From assembly GCA_031273585.1 (NCBI GenBank), contig JAISRP010000081.1:1-5487 (forward strand): DNA of 5,487 nucleotides, written 5' to 3'. A model generated the notes under the pieces. It was given only the letters and a program-made list of their open reading frames with translations, was not told the DNA's origin and searched no databases. The position numbers were made by a program, and so were the translations under genes. Shown here piece by piece: positions 1 through 5,460 of the stretch (its first letter is position 1; every line of letters begins with the position of its first letter). Source of the DNA: Synergistaceae bacterium. Lineage in GTDB: Bacteria > Synergistota > Synergistia > Synergistales > Synergistaceae.

Positions 1-35
1 CAGGAGACGCCGGTTGAATACCCCGCATCTTCTAA

Positions 36-53
36 CTCCTCGTGGAGGGGGAT
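36..53. repeat. Degenerate third copy of the GC hairpin
   Basis: CTCCTCGTGGAGGGGGAT resembles the hairpin end of copy A (CCCCTCGCGGAGGGGGG followed by AT) and can form a 4-bp CTCC/GGAG stem. The TTAGGGC leader of the unit is absent before it, so only the hairpin half is present. Confidence 0.45.
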
Positions 54-56
54 GTC

Positions 57-98
57 TTAGGGCATTGCGCTGATTTTTACCCCCCTCGCGGAGGGGGG
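57..98. repeat. Intergenic repeat unit, copy A
   Basis: The unit begins TTAGGGCATTGCGCTGA, continues with a T-run, and ends in a perfect hairpin with an 8-bp stem (CCCCCCTC 80-87, GAGGGGGG 91-98) and GCG loop. Copy B at 231-274 matches it across the first 31 bases with one substitution and one extra T. The T-run lies 5' of the hairpin on the plus strand, so it is not a normal terminator in either direction. Confidence 0.8.
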
Positions 99-112
99 AT
101 GGCCGAAGGTCA

Positions 113-177
113 GGGGGGAGTCTCCTAAGAAGCCGCTGGTTGTCCAGAATATCAGTGGCTTCTTAGAAAACTCCCCC
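113..177. repeat. Long imperfect palindrome between the repeat units
   Basis: CTAAGAAGCC... (125-140) pairs with ...GGCTTCTTAG (151-166) over 16 positions; the only two non-Watson-Crick pairs are G-T, so plus-strand RNA would pair throughout (G-U) while minus-strand RNA would have two C-A mismatches. The loop is 10 nt (141-150). An outer 7-bp stem, GGGGGAG (114-120) with CTCCCCC (171-177), continues beyond a 4x4 internal loop. No T-run follows on either strand in terminator style. Confidence 0.75.
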
Positions 178-193
178 AGTTGACTCCCCCAGT
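171..193. repeat. Tandem 10-bp direct repeat
   Basis: CTCCCCCAGT occurs at 171-180 and 184-193, separated by TGA. The first copy supplies the closing arm of the long palindrome, and the second runs into the hairpin at 192-204. Confidence 0.7.
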
Positions 194-204
194 CGCTGCG
201 CGAC
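192..204. repeat. Short perfect hairpin GTCGC-TGC-GCGAC
   Basis: Five base pairs close a three-base loop. Hairpins of this form next to C-run/G-run blocks are a familiar look of intergenic repeat families in many bacterial genomes; here it sits between the tandem CTCCCCCAGT repeat and the GC hairpin at 206-226. Confidence 0.55.
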
Positions 205-205
205 A

Positions 206-232
206 GCCCCCTCCTGCTGGGGGGGCGTTTTT
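206..232 (+). terminator. Terminator-like GC hairpin with T5 tail, plus strand
   Basis: GCCCCC (206-211) pairs with GGGGGC (221-226) around a 9-nt loop, followed by G and TTTTT (228-232). On the plus strand this has the form of a Rho-independent terminator and would stop transcription arriving from the left, antisense to the operon. The stem is short but all GC. It may equally be part of the repeat cluster with no terminator role. Confidence 0.4.
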
Positions 233-274
233 AGGGCGTTGCGCTGATTTTTTACCCCCCTCAGGAGGAGGGGG
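231..274. repeat. Intergenic repeat unit, copy B
   Basis: This is the second copy of the unit at 57-98, in the same orientation and offset by 174 bp. The shared core TTAGGGC-TTGCGCTGA-T-run is followed by a hairpin with a 7-bp stem (CCCCCTC 256-262, GAGGGGG 268-274). The loop differs from that of copy A (AGGAG instead of GCG) while the stem is kept, which suggests the hairpin rather than the loop is maintained. Confidence 0.8.
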
Positions 275-286
275 CGTGTTTGGGCG

Positions 287-1111
287 CTATGCTACGGCGT
301 CCTCCGTTAGGGGGATGTTTGAGGTCATTTTTCTGATGTAGGCTATGTCGTCCTTGAGCCAATCCAGATTATCTCCCTGTAACAGCTCGGGCCTGTACTC
401 TATCACTATGTCCGCGTCGGGCGTGTACTCCCTGTAGCATTCCCAGAAGCGTTCTGTGTCCAGCGTGCCGTCCTGTATTCTGTTGTGATCGTCGGACACG
501 CCGTAGTTGTTGTGTACGTGGTAGCAGCGGATTTTATTCCGCAGGGTCATCAGCGCGGACTCGATGTGCCAGGCGTTGCAGTTCGCGTGTCCTATGTCGA
601 ACAGGCAGTCGTATTCCAGGTTTTCGATCAGCCTCGTGAACTCCCGCTGGTCGAACAGCATGTTGCCCAGGCTTATGATGCCGGTGTTCTCCACCAGAAT
701 TTCGAGGCCGTGGGACTTGGCCAGGTCGCCCATCTCCCAGAGGTTAAAGAGGGCGTTCTGTATCATCGTCTCCCTGTCCTCCACCGGCCTGTTGTTCAGG
801 TGATAGACAACGTGCCTCGCGCGGAGGGACGCCGCGTACTCGAACGTCCTCTCGCAGTGGGTCCGGGTCTTGAAATATTCCTGCGATGTCTTGTCAAACG
901 AGTGATCCGACTCGTAATAGGGCTCGTGGAACGTGACCGGAAACTCCGCTAATCTCGGCATCAGCCGGTCCAGATTCCGGAAGTAGCCCTCCTCGTGGCA
1001 GAGAGGAAATATCTCGATCCCGAGCGATCCATCCTCGCAGTCGTCCAGCAGGGAGAATACCGAACCCGCCTCCCGGTCGTCACGCAACGTTGTGCTTATA
1101 TATAAATTCAT
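287..1111 (-). CDS. Sugar phosphate isomerase/epimerase, xylose isomerase-like TIM barrel
   Basis: This 274-residue cytoplasmic enzyme belongs to the AP endonuclease 2/xylose isomerase-like TIM-barrel superfamily (COG1082: tagatose 3-epimerase, IolE/IolI, UlaE relatives). Barrel strands and likely active-site residues appear in family order: GIEIF (E33), FHEPYY (H62), VVYHLNN (H104), ILVENTG (E141), CLFDIGHAN (D172, H175), CYHVHNN (H200), DDHN (D208, H209) and IVIEYRP (E238). E141, D172, H200 and E238 match the usual Glu-Asp-His-Glu divalent-metal set, so it should be catalytically competent. The ATG at 1111 is preferred because AAGGGG lies 8 nt upstream; an in-frame ATG at 1135 has no well-placed ribosome site. 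It is the last gene of the transporter operon and its start overlaps the ATPase gene by 32 bp, so it probably acts on the imported sugar or its phosphate. Family assignment is firm; substrate and reaction type (isomerase, epimerase or dehydratase) are unknown. Confidence 0.9.
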   Translation of the reverse strand: MNLYISTTLRDDREAGSVFSLLDDCEDGSLGIEIFPLCHEEGYFRNLDRLMPRLAEFPVTFHEPYYESDHSFDKTSQEYFKTRTHCERTFEYAASLRARHVVYHLNNRPVEDRETMIQNALFNLWEMGDLAKSHGLEILVENTGIISLGNMLFDQREFTRLIENLEYDCLFDIGHANCNAWHIESALMTLRNKIRCYHVHNNYGVSDDHNRIQDGTLDTERFWECYREYTPDADIVIEYRPELLQGDNLDWLKDDIAYIRKMTSNIPLTEDAVA

Positions 1112-2207
1112 CGTCCTCACCCCTTCTCGTGTCATCCGGATAGCCTATGTTCTCCTCGGTGTCAGCGTCGAACAGGTGAATCCTGTCGGGATCGAACGAC
1201 AGGTACGCGGTCTCGCCGGGGGCGAAACATATATCCTCGCCGGAGACCGCTATCTCCGTCTCGCCGACCGACGTGAACACGCTCGTCCTGTTCCCGTAGT
1301 TCTCGGAATACTTTACGACGGCCCTCACGCTGTTGGGGCGCGCGTCCGTGTGCAGATGTACGTGCTCGGGCCTCGCGCCGAAGCGGACCTCGCTCCTGCC
1401 GGACAGGATCTCCCGCCAGCGTCCGCCGGGGGCGAACCACTCCCCTCCGAAGGAGATGCGCCCTCCCTTCACGCGGGCGGGCGCGATGTTGCAGCTCGGG
1501 GCGCCTATGAACTTTGCCGTGAACACGTTGGCGGGCCGGTTGTATATGTTTGACGGCGTGTCGAACATCTGCACCGTCCCCCCCGAGAGAAGCGCTATCC
1601 TGTCGCCCACCGTCATGGCCTCTACCTGGTCGTGGGTGACGTAGACCATCGTGGCCCCGGACTTCTCGTGGACCTTCACCAGCTCCTTTCTGGCGTGTTC
1701 GCGGAGCTGGGCGTCCAGGTTCGACAATGGCTCGTCCAGCAGCAGAAAGTCAGATCGCTTCGCCACGGCGCGGGCCAGCGCCACGCGCTGCTTCTGCCCC
1801 CCTGACAACTCCCTTGGCTTCCTCCCCTCAAGCCCGCTCAGCTCCAACATATTCACGACCTCTGCCTTTCTGCGGGCTATCTCGTCCCTGGGGATCCTGT
1901 TCACCCTGAGCCCGTAGGTGATGTTGTCCTCCACGTTCATGTGCGGAAAGAGGGCGTAGTTCTGGAACACCATCGAGACGTTCCTCCGCCCGCTCTCCAC
2001 GTCGTTGACCCTGCGCCCGCCCAGGTAGAGCGAGCCGGACGTTATGTCCTCCAACCCGGCTATCATCCGGAGGATCGTGGACTTTCCGCAGCCCGACGGA
2101 CCCAGGAGTATCAGCCGCTCCCCCGACCCGACGGAGATGTTGAGATCGCTCACCACCCCGGTCCCTCCGTAACTCTTGCAGACGTTCTCCATTACTATTT
2201 CCTTCAT
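1080..2207 (-). CDS. ugpC: CUT1-type ABC importer ATPase (UgpC/MalK/MsmK family)
   Basis: This 375-residue ATPase powers the importer formed with the two upstream permeases. The nucleotide-binding domain has every key motif: Walker A GPSGCGKST (36-44), Q-loop Q82 in FQNYALFPHM, signature LSGGQKQ (134-140), Walker B FLLLDEP with E159, D-loop SNLDAQ, and switch H192 in THDQVEAMT. After FIGAPSCNI (233-241) comes a TOBE/MalK-type regulatory domain with GARPEHVHL (277-285) and a closing DPDRIHLFDA (339-348). Length is typical of MalK/UgpC proteins, with a slightly long acidic tail (about 10 of the last 29 residues are Asp or Glu). The ATG at 2207 has AGGAGGT about 10 nt upstream, partly made from the stop codon of the permease gene 15 bp away; Met6 (2192) is a less likely alternative. 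The symbol is used in the broad database sense: ATPases of this family serve many CUT1 sugars, so it does not prove glycerol-3-phosphate transport. Confidence 0.93.
   Translation of the reverse strand: MKEIVMENVCKSYGGTGVVSDLNISVGSGERLILLGPSGCGKSTILRMIAGLEDITSGSLYLGGRRVNDVESGRRNVSMVFQNYALFPHMNVEDNITYGLRVNRIPRDEIARRKAEVVNMLELSGLEGRKPRELSGGQKQRVALARAVAKRSDFLLLDEPLSNLDAQLREHARKELVKVHEKSGATMVYVTHDQVEAMTVGDRIALLSGGTVQMFDTPSNIYNRPANVFTAKFIGAPSCNIAPARVKGGRISFGGEWFAPGGRWREILSGRSEVRFGARPEHVHLHTDARPNSVRAVVKYSENYGNRTSVFTSVGETEIAVSGEDICFAPGETAYLSFDPDRIHLFDADTEENIGYPDDTRRGEDDEFIYKHNVA
1112..1125 (-). promoter_or_regulatory. Ribosome-binding site of the isomerase, inside the ATPase gene
   Basis: On the coding strand AAGGGG (1125-1120) lies 8 nt before the ATG at 1111, with a second G-rich stretch GAGG (1118-1115) nearer the start. 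The site is inside the ATPase reading frame and there encodes the Arg-Gly-Glu-Asp stretch of the ATPase tail. It decides the isomerase start in favour of 1111 over 1135. Confidence 0.75.
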
Positions 2208-2222
2208 TCTAAAATATACCTC

Positions 2223-3050
2223 CTAACCCTTGACGCCCGACGACGTAAACGTGCTGACGATGAATTTTTGGAACATGACGTACAGCCCAAAGGGGACCAA
2301 CATCGCCAGGACCGACACGGCCATCGCGACCGTGAACTCCGTCCCGCCCTCCGAGCTTATGTACATCTGAAGGGCGAGCGACAGCGTGAAATTTTCCTTC
2401 GACTTCAGCATGAGCACGGGCCACACGTACTCGTTCCACGAATTTATGAAAAATATTATGGCGCTCGACAGTATCGCGGGCCGCGTCAATGGGACCACTA
2501 TGTCGGTCAGCATCCCAAGCGACGACCGGTTCTCCATCCGGGCCGCCTCCAGGATGGACCTGGGTATGGTCCTCATCGACTGGCGGATGAGGAATATGCC
2601 GGTCGCGTCGCACAGTTGGGGGAGAGCCACGCCCACGAGGGTGTCGTTCAGGCCGAGGCTCGTGATCGACAGATAGTTCGGCAGCATCGTGACGTTGAAC
2701 GGGATGAATATCGTGCTGATCATGACGAAGTAGAGGACGCCCCGGCCGGGGAACGAAAACTCCGTGAAGGCGTAGGCCGCCAGGATGCTGGTCAGCACTT
2801 TGAAGACCGACGCCACGAGCGCGATAAAGAGCGTATTGGCCGTGATGCGCCACACGTCGAGCCTGGAGAATACGCGGGAGTAATTTTCCAGAGTCGGGCG
2901 CGACGGGATGAGCTCCATGACGCTCGAATAGGCGTCGGAGATGGATTTAAACGAGTTCGACAGGGCGAACGCTATCGGGTAGAACATCGCCAGCAAGAGG
3001 GCGATCAGGACCGCGTGCCAGAGTATGCCAATGGCCGCCCTACGACTCAT
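2223..3050 (-). CDS. Carbohydrate ABC transporter permease, UgpE/MalG-type
   Basis: This 275-residue polytopic inner-membrane protein is the second permease subunit of the importer. It starts with a hydrophobic helix (about 9-30) followed by the short periplasmic stretch typical of UgpE/MalG proteins (about 32-58, with PSRPTLENYSRVF). Further membrane segments lie near 72-94, 105-127, 136-155, 190-212 and 240-260. The EAA loop, which contacts the ATPase, runs from E168 to P187 (EAARMEN...DIVVP), followed by FINSWNEYVWPVLML, a typical UgpE-type helix. The C-terminus QKFIVSTFTSSGVKG is also characteristic of the family. The usual Asp-Gly of the EAA loop reads Glu-Asn (E173, N174). The ATG at 3050 overlaps the end of the upstream permease gene by 11 bp and has a G-rich ribosome site (3057-3067), which suggests translational coupling. 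The family is clear; the transported substrate is not. Confidence 0.93.
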   Translation of the reverse strand: MSRRAAIGILWHAVLIALLLAMFYPIAFALSNSFKSISDAYSSVMELIPSRPTLENYSRVFSRLDVWRITANTLFIALVASVFKVLTSILAAYAFTEFSFPGRGVLYFVMISTIFIPFNVTMLPNYLSITSLGLNDTLVGVALPQLCDATGIFLIRQSMRTIPRSILEAARMENRSSLGMLTDIVVPLTRPAILSSAIIFFINSWNEYVWPVLMLKSKENFTLSLALQMYISSEGGTEFTVAMAVSVLAMLVPFGLYVMFQKFIVSTFTSSGVKG

Positions 3051-3918
3051 AGTACACCCTCCCCTCCACGAAGCGGAACTCGAGAAACAGCAGAAACGCG
3101 AACCCCAGGAGGGTGATCACGGCGAGGGCGGATCCCGTCCCGGTCCTGTAGACGACGAACATCTCGTGGTATGAGTGGTAGACCAGGTTGGAGCTGGCGT
3201 AGTTCGGGCCTCCCATCGTGAGCACCCTTATCGGGGTGAATAGAAACTGCATCCCCTGAACGACCGTCATGACGAACAGGTAGACTCCGGTGGCGCTGCT
3301 CATCGGCAGCACGATGTCGGTGAAGATACGCCATAGCGGGACGTTGTCGACCCGCGCCGCCTCTATGACCTCGCTCGACACCCCCGAGACGCCGCCCAGG
3401 ATTACTATGAAGTTGTACCCGAAAATTTTCCAGGACGTCACGAGGCTCAGCACCACTATAACCGCGCCCTCCGTCTTGCTCCATATCGGCGCCGAGAGCC
3501 CGAGCCGCTGAGCGGCTATTGCCACGGGCCCGGATATCGGGTTTAGGATCCACGTGTAGATCATCGAGCCCACGACGAGGGAGATGACGCTCGGCAGGAA
3601 AAAAGCCCCCTTGTAGAGCGCGCGCCCTCTCTTTACCACCTGCGACAGCACGAACGCGAGCACGTAGGGGACGACGAAGTTTACGGCGAGCAGGATCAAC
3701 GCGTAAGCGGCGGTGTTCCCAAGTACCCTGTGGACCAATGGGGACCCGAGCAGCGCCGCGTAATTCCCCAGACCTACGAATTTTTTGACGGGGCTCACCA
3801 TGTTCCACTCGAAAAAGCTGATGTAAAACGTCCTGGCGAGCGGCCAGAACATGAACGCCCCGAATACCGAGAGCGAGGGGAGCAGCATGAGAAAGGCCTT
3901 TACGTTCATGTTCTTCAT
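3040..3918 (-). CDS. Sugar ABC transporter permease, UgpA/MalF-type
   Basis: This 292-residue inner-membrane permease pairs with the next gene product to form the channel. Its N-terminal helix (about 7-30, ending in the FWPLARTFYISFFEW pattern) and the FVGLGNYAALL segment (47-57) are standard for UgpA-like subunits. Other membrane helices lie near 69-93, 104-125, 151-175, 207-226 and 261-280. The EAA loop runs from E186 to P205 (EAARVDN...DIVLP), with Asn192 where most family members have Gly. VLTMGGPNYASSNLVYHSYHE (232-252 region) is the familiar segment before the last helix. The ATG at 3918 follows AAGGAG by 6 nt and begins 22 bp after the binding-protein stop codon; the second Met (residue 4) is less well placed. 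It overlaps the next permease gene by 11 bp. Length is normal for the family. Substrate specificity cannot be read from the sequence. Confidence 0.93.
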   Translation of the reverse strand: MKNMNVKAFLMLLPSLSVFGAFMFWPLARTFYISFFEWNMVSPVKKFVGLGNYAALLGSPLVHRVLGNTAAYALILLAVNFVVPYVLAFVLSQVVKRGRALYKGAFFLPSVISLVVGSMIYTWILNPISGPVAIAAQRLGLSAPIWSKTEGAVIVVLSLVTSWKIFGYNFIVILGGVSGVSSEVIEAARVDNVPLWRIFTDIVLPMSSATGVYLFVMTVVQGMQFLFTPIRVLTMGGPNYASSNLVYHSYHEMFVVYRTGTGSALAVITLLGFAFLLFLEFRFVEGRVYYES

Positions 3919-3940
3919 CCGCGTCTCCTTGCAGATCTCA

Positions 3941-5227
3941 CTACTGCAGCAGTTGATTTATCTCGTCCTGCGTCCTGGTCATGGCGTCGCGCGCCGACTC
4001 CGAGCCGCCCAGTATGACGTCCCTCATGTCGAGCAGAGCCTGCTCGGCCTGCAGCCCCGCGTCGCCCGGGAACGACGCCCAGCGCGCCACGTAGGGCATC
4101 TGGGTCGTGGCCGCCTCCATCATCCTGTTCTCGGCCAGGAAGGACTTGAGCCCGTTCGGGGCGTCAGCCACGCCCTCCCTGGGGGGGACGTACCCCGTTC
4201 CCTTCGTCCACGCCGCCACGGACTCGACGCTGTAGAGGAACCTCATGAACTCCCAGGCGGATTTTTTCTCCTCATCGGACCGGGCCGTTATGGCGAGGAA
4301 GCACCCGCCCGCTGGGAGCTTCTTCGTGTGGCCCTGCCACGCCGGGGAGCCCACAGCGCCCACGTCGAACTTGGCGCCCTTCTGAATGCTGGCGCGGCGG
4401 GCTATCGTCGTGTAGAGCATCCCGACGTTGCCGTCTATGAACGACTGCACGCCCTCGTCCCACGTTATGTGCAGCGCGCTCTTGTCCTTCAGGACCATGT
4501 CGGCGTACACCCCGAACGCCCTTATGCCCTCGTCGCTGGCGAAGCTCGCCCTGGCCCGGCCGTTCTCGAACGTGATGAACTTCCCCCCGGCGCTCTCCAC
4601 TATCGCCTGCTGCGCCCAGCTATCCGCCGGCTCCTGCACGTAGAGGCCATATTTTCCAGTTCTTTCCTTTATAATAGAGGCAAATTCCCTGAGCGACTCC
4701 CAGGTGTCGGGCCCGTTCTCCGGCAGCCCGGCCGCCCGGAGCATGTCGCGGTTGAGGTACAGGACGGGCGAGCTCAGGGAGTACGGCAGGCCCAGCAGGT
4801 CCCCGTTGCCGCCGGTCGAGAGGGCCGTTATGTTGGGCAGAAAATTGTCCGCGATGAACGTCGCGTCCTCGGGAAAATATTTGTCGATCACGGTCTGCGG
4901 ATTTGTATAAATAAAATTGTTGGAGAAGTAATCCAAAAACGCCCAGCCGATCTGGACGATCGCCGGAGCCTTGCCTGCCGCCGCCTCTGCCTGTAAATTC
5001 TGCATGACCCCCTTGTACATGTCGGGGATGAAACGCTCCCTCACCTCCGTAGTCTTGCTGCGCGAGTTGAAATCCGCCACGAGCTCCGCCACGACGAGCC
5101 CCCCCTGCGCCTCCGCGTTGGGGTGCCAGTACTCGACGACGGTCCTCTTGCTCTCCGCCGCCTCGCCCGCCGACAGAACGACGAGCAGGAACAACACCGC
5201 CGCCAGCTTGCCCATTGCCTTGTTCAT
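3941..5227 (-). CDS. Extracellular solute-binding protein family 1 (UgpB-like)
   Basis: This 428-residue secreted receptor captures the substrate and delivers it to the permeases. A Sec signal peptide is visible: MNKAMGK, a hydrophobic core AAVLFLLVVLSA, then a likely cut after an A-x-A site near residues 20-25 (SAGEAAES). There is no lipobox Cys, so it should be a soluble periplasmic protein, implying a diderm cell. Family 1 features include VVEYWHPNAEA (30-40), LLGLPYSLSSPVLYLNRDML (144-163), PDTWESLREFA (173-183), the LPAGGCFLAIT segment (304-314) and AWTKGTGYVPPREG (339-352), which resembles the TGYLP region of UgpB. Aromatics such as W34, W95 and W256 could line a sugar pocket, but this is inference. 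The ATG at 5227 is chosen because AGGGGAG lies 6 nt upstream and the signal peptide begins there; an in-frame TTG at 5281 only adds a polar extension. It is the first gene of the operon. The ligand is unknown; sugar, polyol or glycerol-phosphate compounds are all possible. Confidence 0.92.
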   Translation of the reverse strand: MNKAMGKLAAVLFLLVVLSAGEAAESKRTVVEYWHPNAEAQGGLVVAELVADFNSRSKTTEVRERFIPDMYKGVMQNLQAEAAAGKAPAIVQIGWAFLDYFSNNFIYTNPQTVIDKYFPEDATFIADNFLPNITALSTGGNGDLLGLPYSLSSPVLYLNRDMLRAAGLPENGPDTWESLREFASIIKERTGKYGLYVQEPADSWAQQAIVESAGGKFITFENGRARASFASDEGIRAFGVYADMVLKDKSALHITWDEGVQSFIDGNVGMLYTTIARRASIQKGAKFDVGAVGSPAWQGHTKKLPAGGCFLAITARSDEEKKSAWEFMRFLYSVESVAAWTKGTGYVPPREGVADAPNGLKSFLAENRMMEAATTQMPYVARWASFPGDAGLQAEQALLDMRDVILGGSESARDAMTRTQDEINQLLQ

Positions 5228-5240
5228 AAAACACTCCCCT
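5228..5240 (-). promoter_or_regulatory. Ribosome-binding site deciding the binding-protein start
   Basis: On the coding strand AGGGGAG (5240-5234) sits 6 nt before the ATG at 5227. This favours that start over the in-frame TTG at 5281 and puts the signal peptide at the very N-terminus. Confidence 0.8.
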
Positions 5241-5266
5241 TTCAAATTTTTTACTGCCACGGACCG

Positions 5267-5294
5267 AGTATAGGGAGGCAACGTAAAGGGCGAA
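5267..5294 (-). promoter_or_regulatory. Candidate sigma70-type promoter of the operon
   Basis: Reading the coding strand, TATACT (5272-5267) matches the -10 consensus at 5 of 6 positions, and TTCGCC (5294-5289) is a poor -35 at a 16-nt spacing. Transcription would start about 30-35 nt before the ATG at 5227. A second -10-like hexamer, GATAAT (5301-5296), lies just upstream but has no convincing -35. Which, if either, is used cannot be told from sequence; a weak -35 would suit an activator-dependent promoter. Confidence 0.35.
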
Positions 5295-5304
5295 TATTAT
5301 CCAT

Positions 5305-5317
5305 GTTAAATTTTTAC
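5305..5317. promoter_or_regulatory. Imperfect AT-rich palindrome, possible operator
   Basis: The 13-bp sequence GTTAAATTTTTAC is a palindrome around its central base with a single mismatched pair (positions 3 and 11). It lies 78-90 bp upstream of the operon's first ATG, immediately upstream of the GATAAT hexamer, where a sugar-responsive regulator could bind. AT-rich DNA gives such palindromes by chance, so support is weak. Confidence 0.25.
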
Positions 5318-5338
5318 GAACAGCCGCAGATGCGATGA

Positions 5339-5356
5339 CGACCCCGTCGCTTCGAC
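5339..5356. repeat. Alternating CGAC/GTCG inverted repeats
   Basis: CGAC (5339-5342), GTCG (5346-5349) and CGAC (5353-5356) are separated by 3 nt each, so the middle block can pair with either neighbour in two mutually exclusive small hairpins. It is a GC-rich island inside an otherwise AT-rich leader. The stems are only 4 bp, so structural significance is uncertain. Confidence 0.3.
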
Positions 5357-5414
5357 TCGGGCACGGATTATTGTGAATCGTCTGTGTTTGTGGTAAAGTT
5401 CTGATTGAGTAAGT

Positions 5415-5460
5415 ATGATTTTTAGGATTTTCAAAATGGAGCTGATATTCATGATTTTTA
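5415..5460. repeat. Pair of perfect 10-bp direct repeats upstream of the operon
   Basis: ATGATTTTTA occurs at 5415-5424 and again at 5451-5460, 36 bp apart start to start. Between them lies a short inverted repeat, ATTTT-C-AAAAT (5427-5437). The block is about 190 bp or more upstream of the first ATG. It could be a regulator-binding array or simply AT-rich repetition; no gene is supported in 5228-5487. Confidence 0.4.

Larger units (their letters stand above)
1..286. other. Gene-free 3' flank of the operon, filled with GC-rich repeats
   Basis: No plausible coding sequence or RNA gene is seen here. Positions 1-35 show nothing recognisable. From 36 onwards the sequence is a succession of C-run/G-run hairpins and direct repeats, listed separately. 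The stretch begins directly after the isomerase stop codon (287-289, reading leftwards) and would form the 3' untranslated region of the operon mRNA. Confidence 0.6.

Noticed and set aside
57..274. CRISPR array
   Set aside because: There are only two unit copies, unequally related hairpins, no regular spacer length and no cas genes.
1112..1135. Isomerase start at the ATG at 1135
   Set aside because: The only AGGAG-like stretch is more than 15 nt upstream, whereas the ATG at 1111 has AAGGGG at 8 nt and the protein from there begins directly with the first barrel strand.
2209..2853. 214-codon alternative frame on the minus strand inside the second permease gene
   Set aside because: It is His/Arg/Pro-rich, overlaps a clear permease in another frame and has no membrane segments or motif.
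1941..3116. Long open frame of 391 codons on the plus strand
   Set aside because: It lies antisense to the ATPase and permease genes, is rich in Arg, His, Pro and Gly as expected for shadow frames in GC-rich DNA, and has no recognisable domain.
3851..4996. Long open frame of 381 codons on the plus strand
   Set aside because: It is antisense to the binding protein and permease genes, has Arg/Pro-rich shadow composition, and no family motif or ribosome site supports it.
5228..5281. N-terminal extension of the binding protein from a TTG at 5281
   Set aside because: It would bury the signal peptide behind 18 polar residues, and its start lies upstream of or within the likely promoter. The ATG at 5227 has a well-placed ribosome site.
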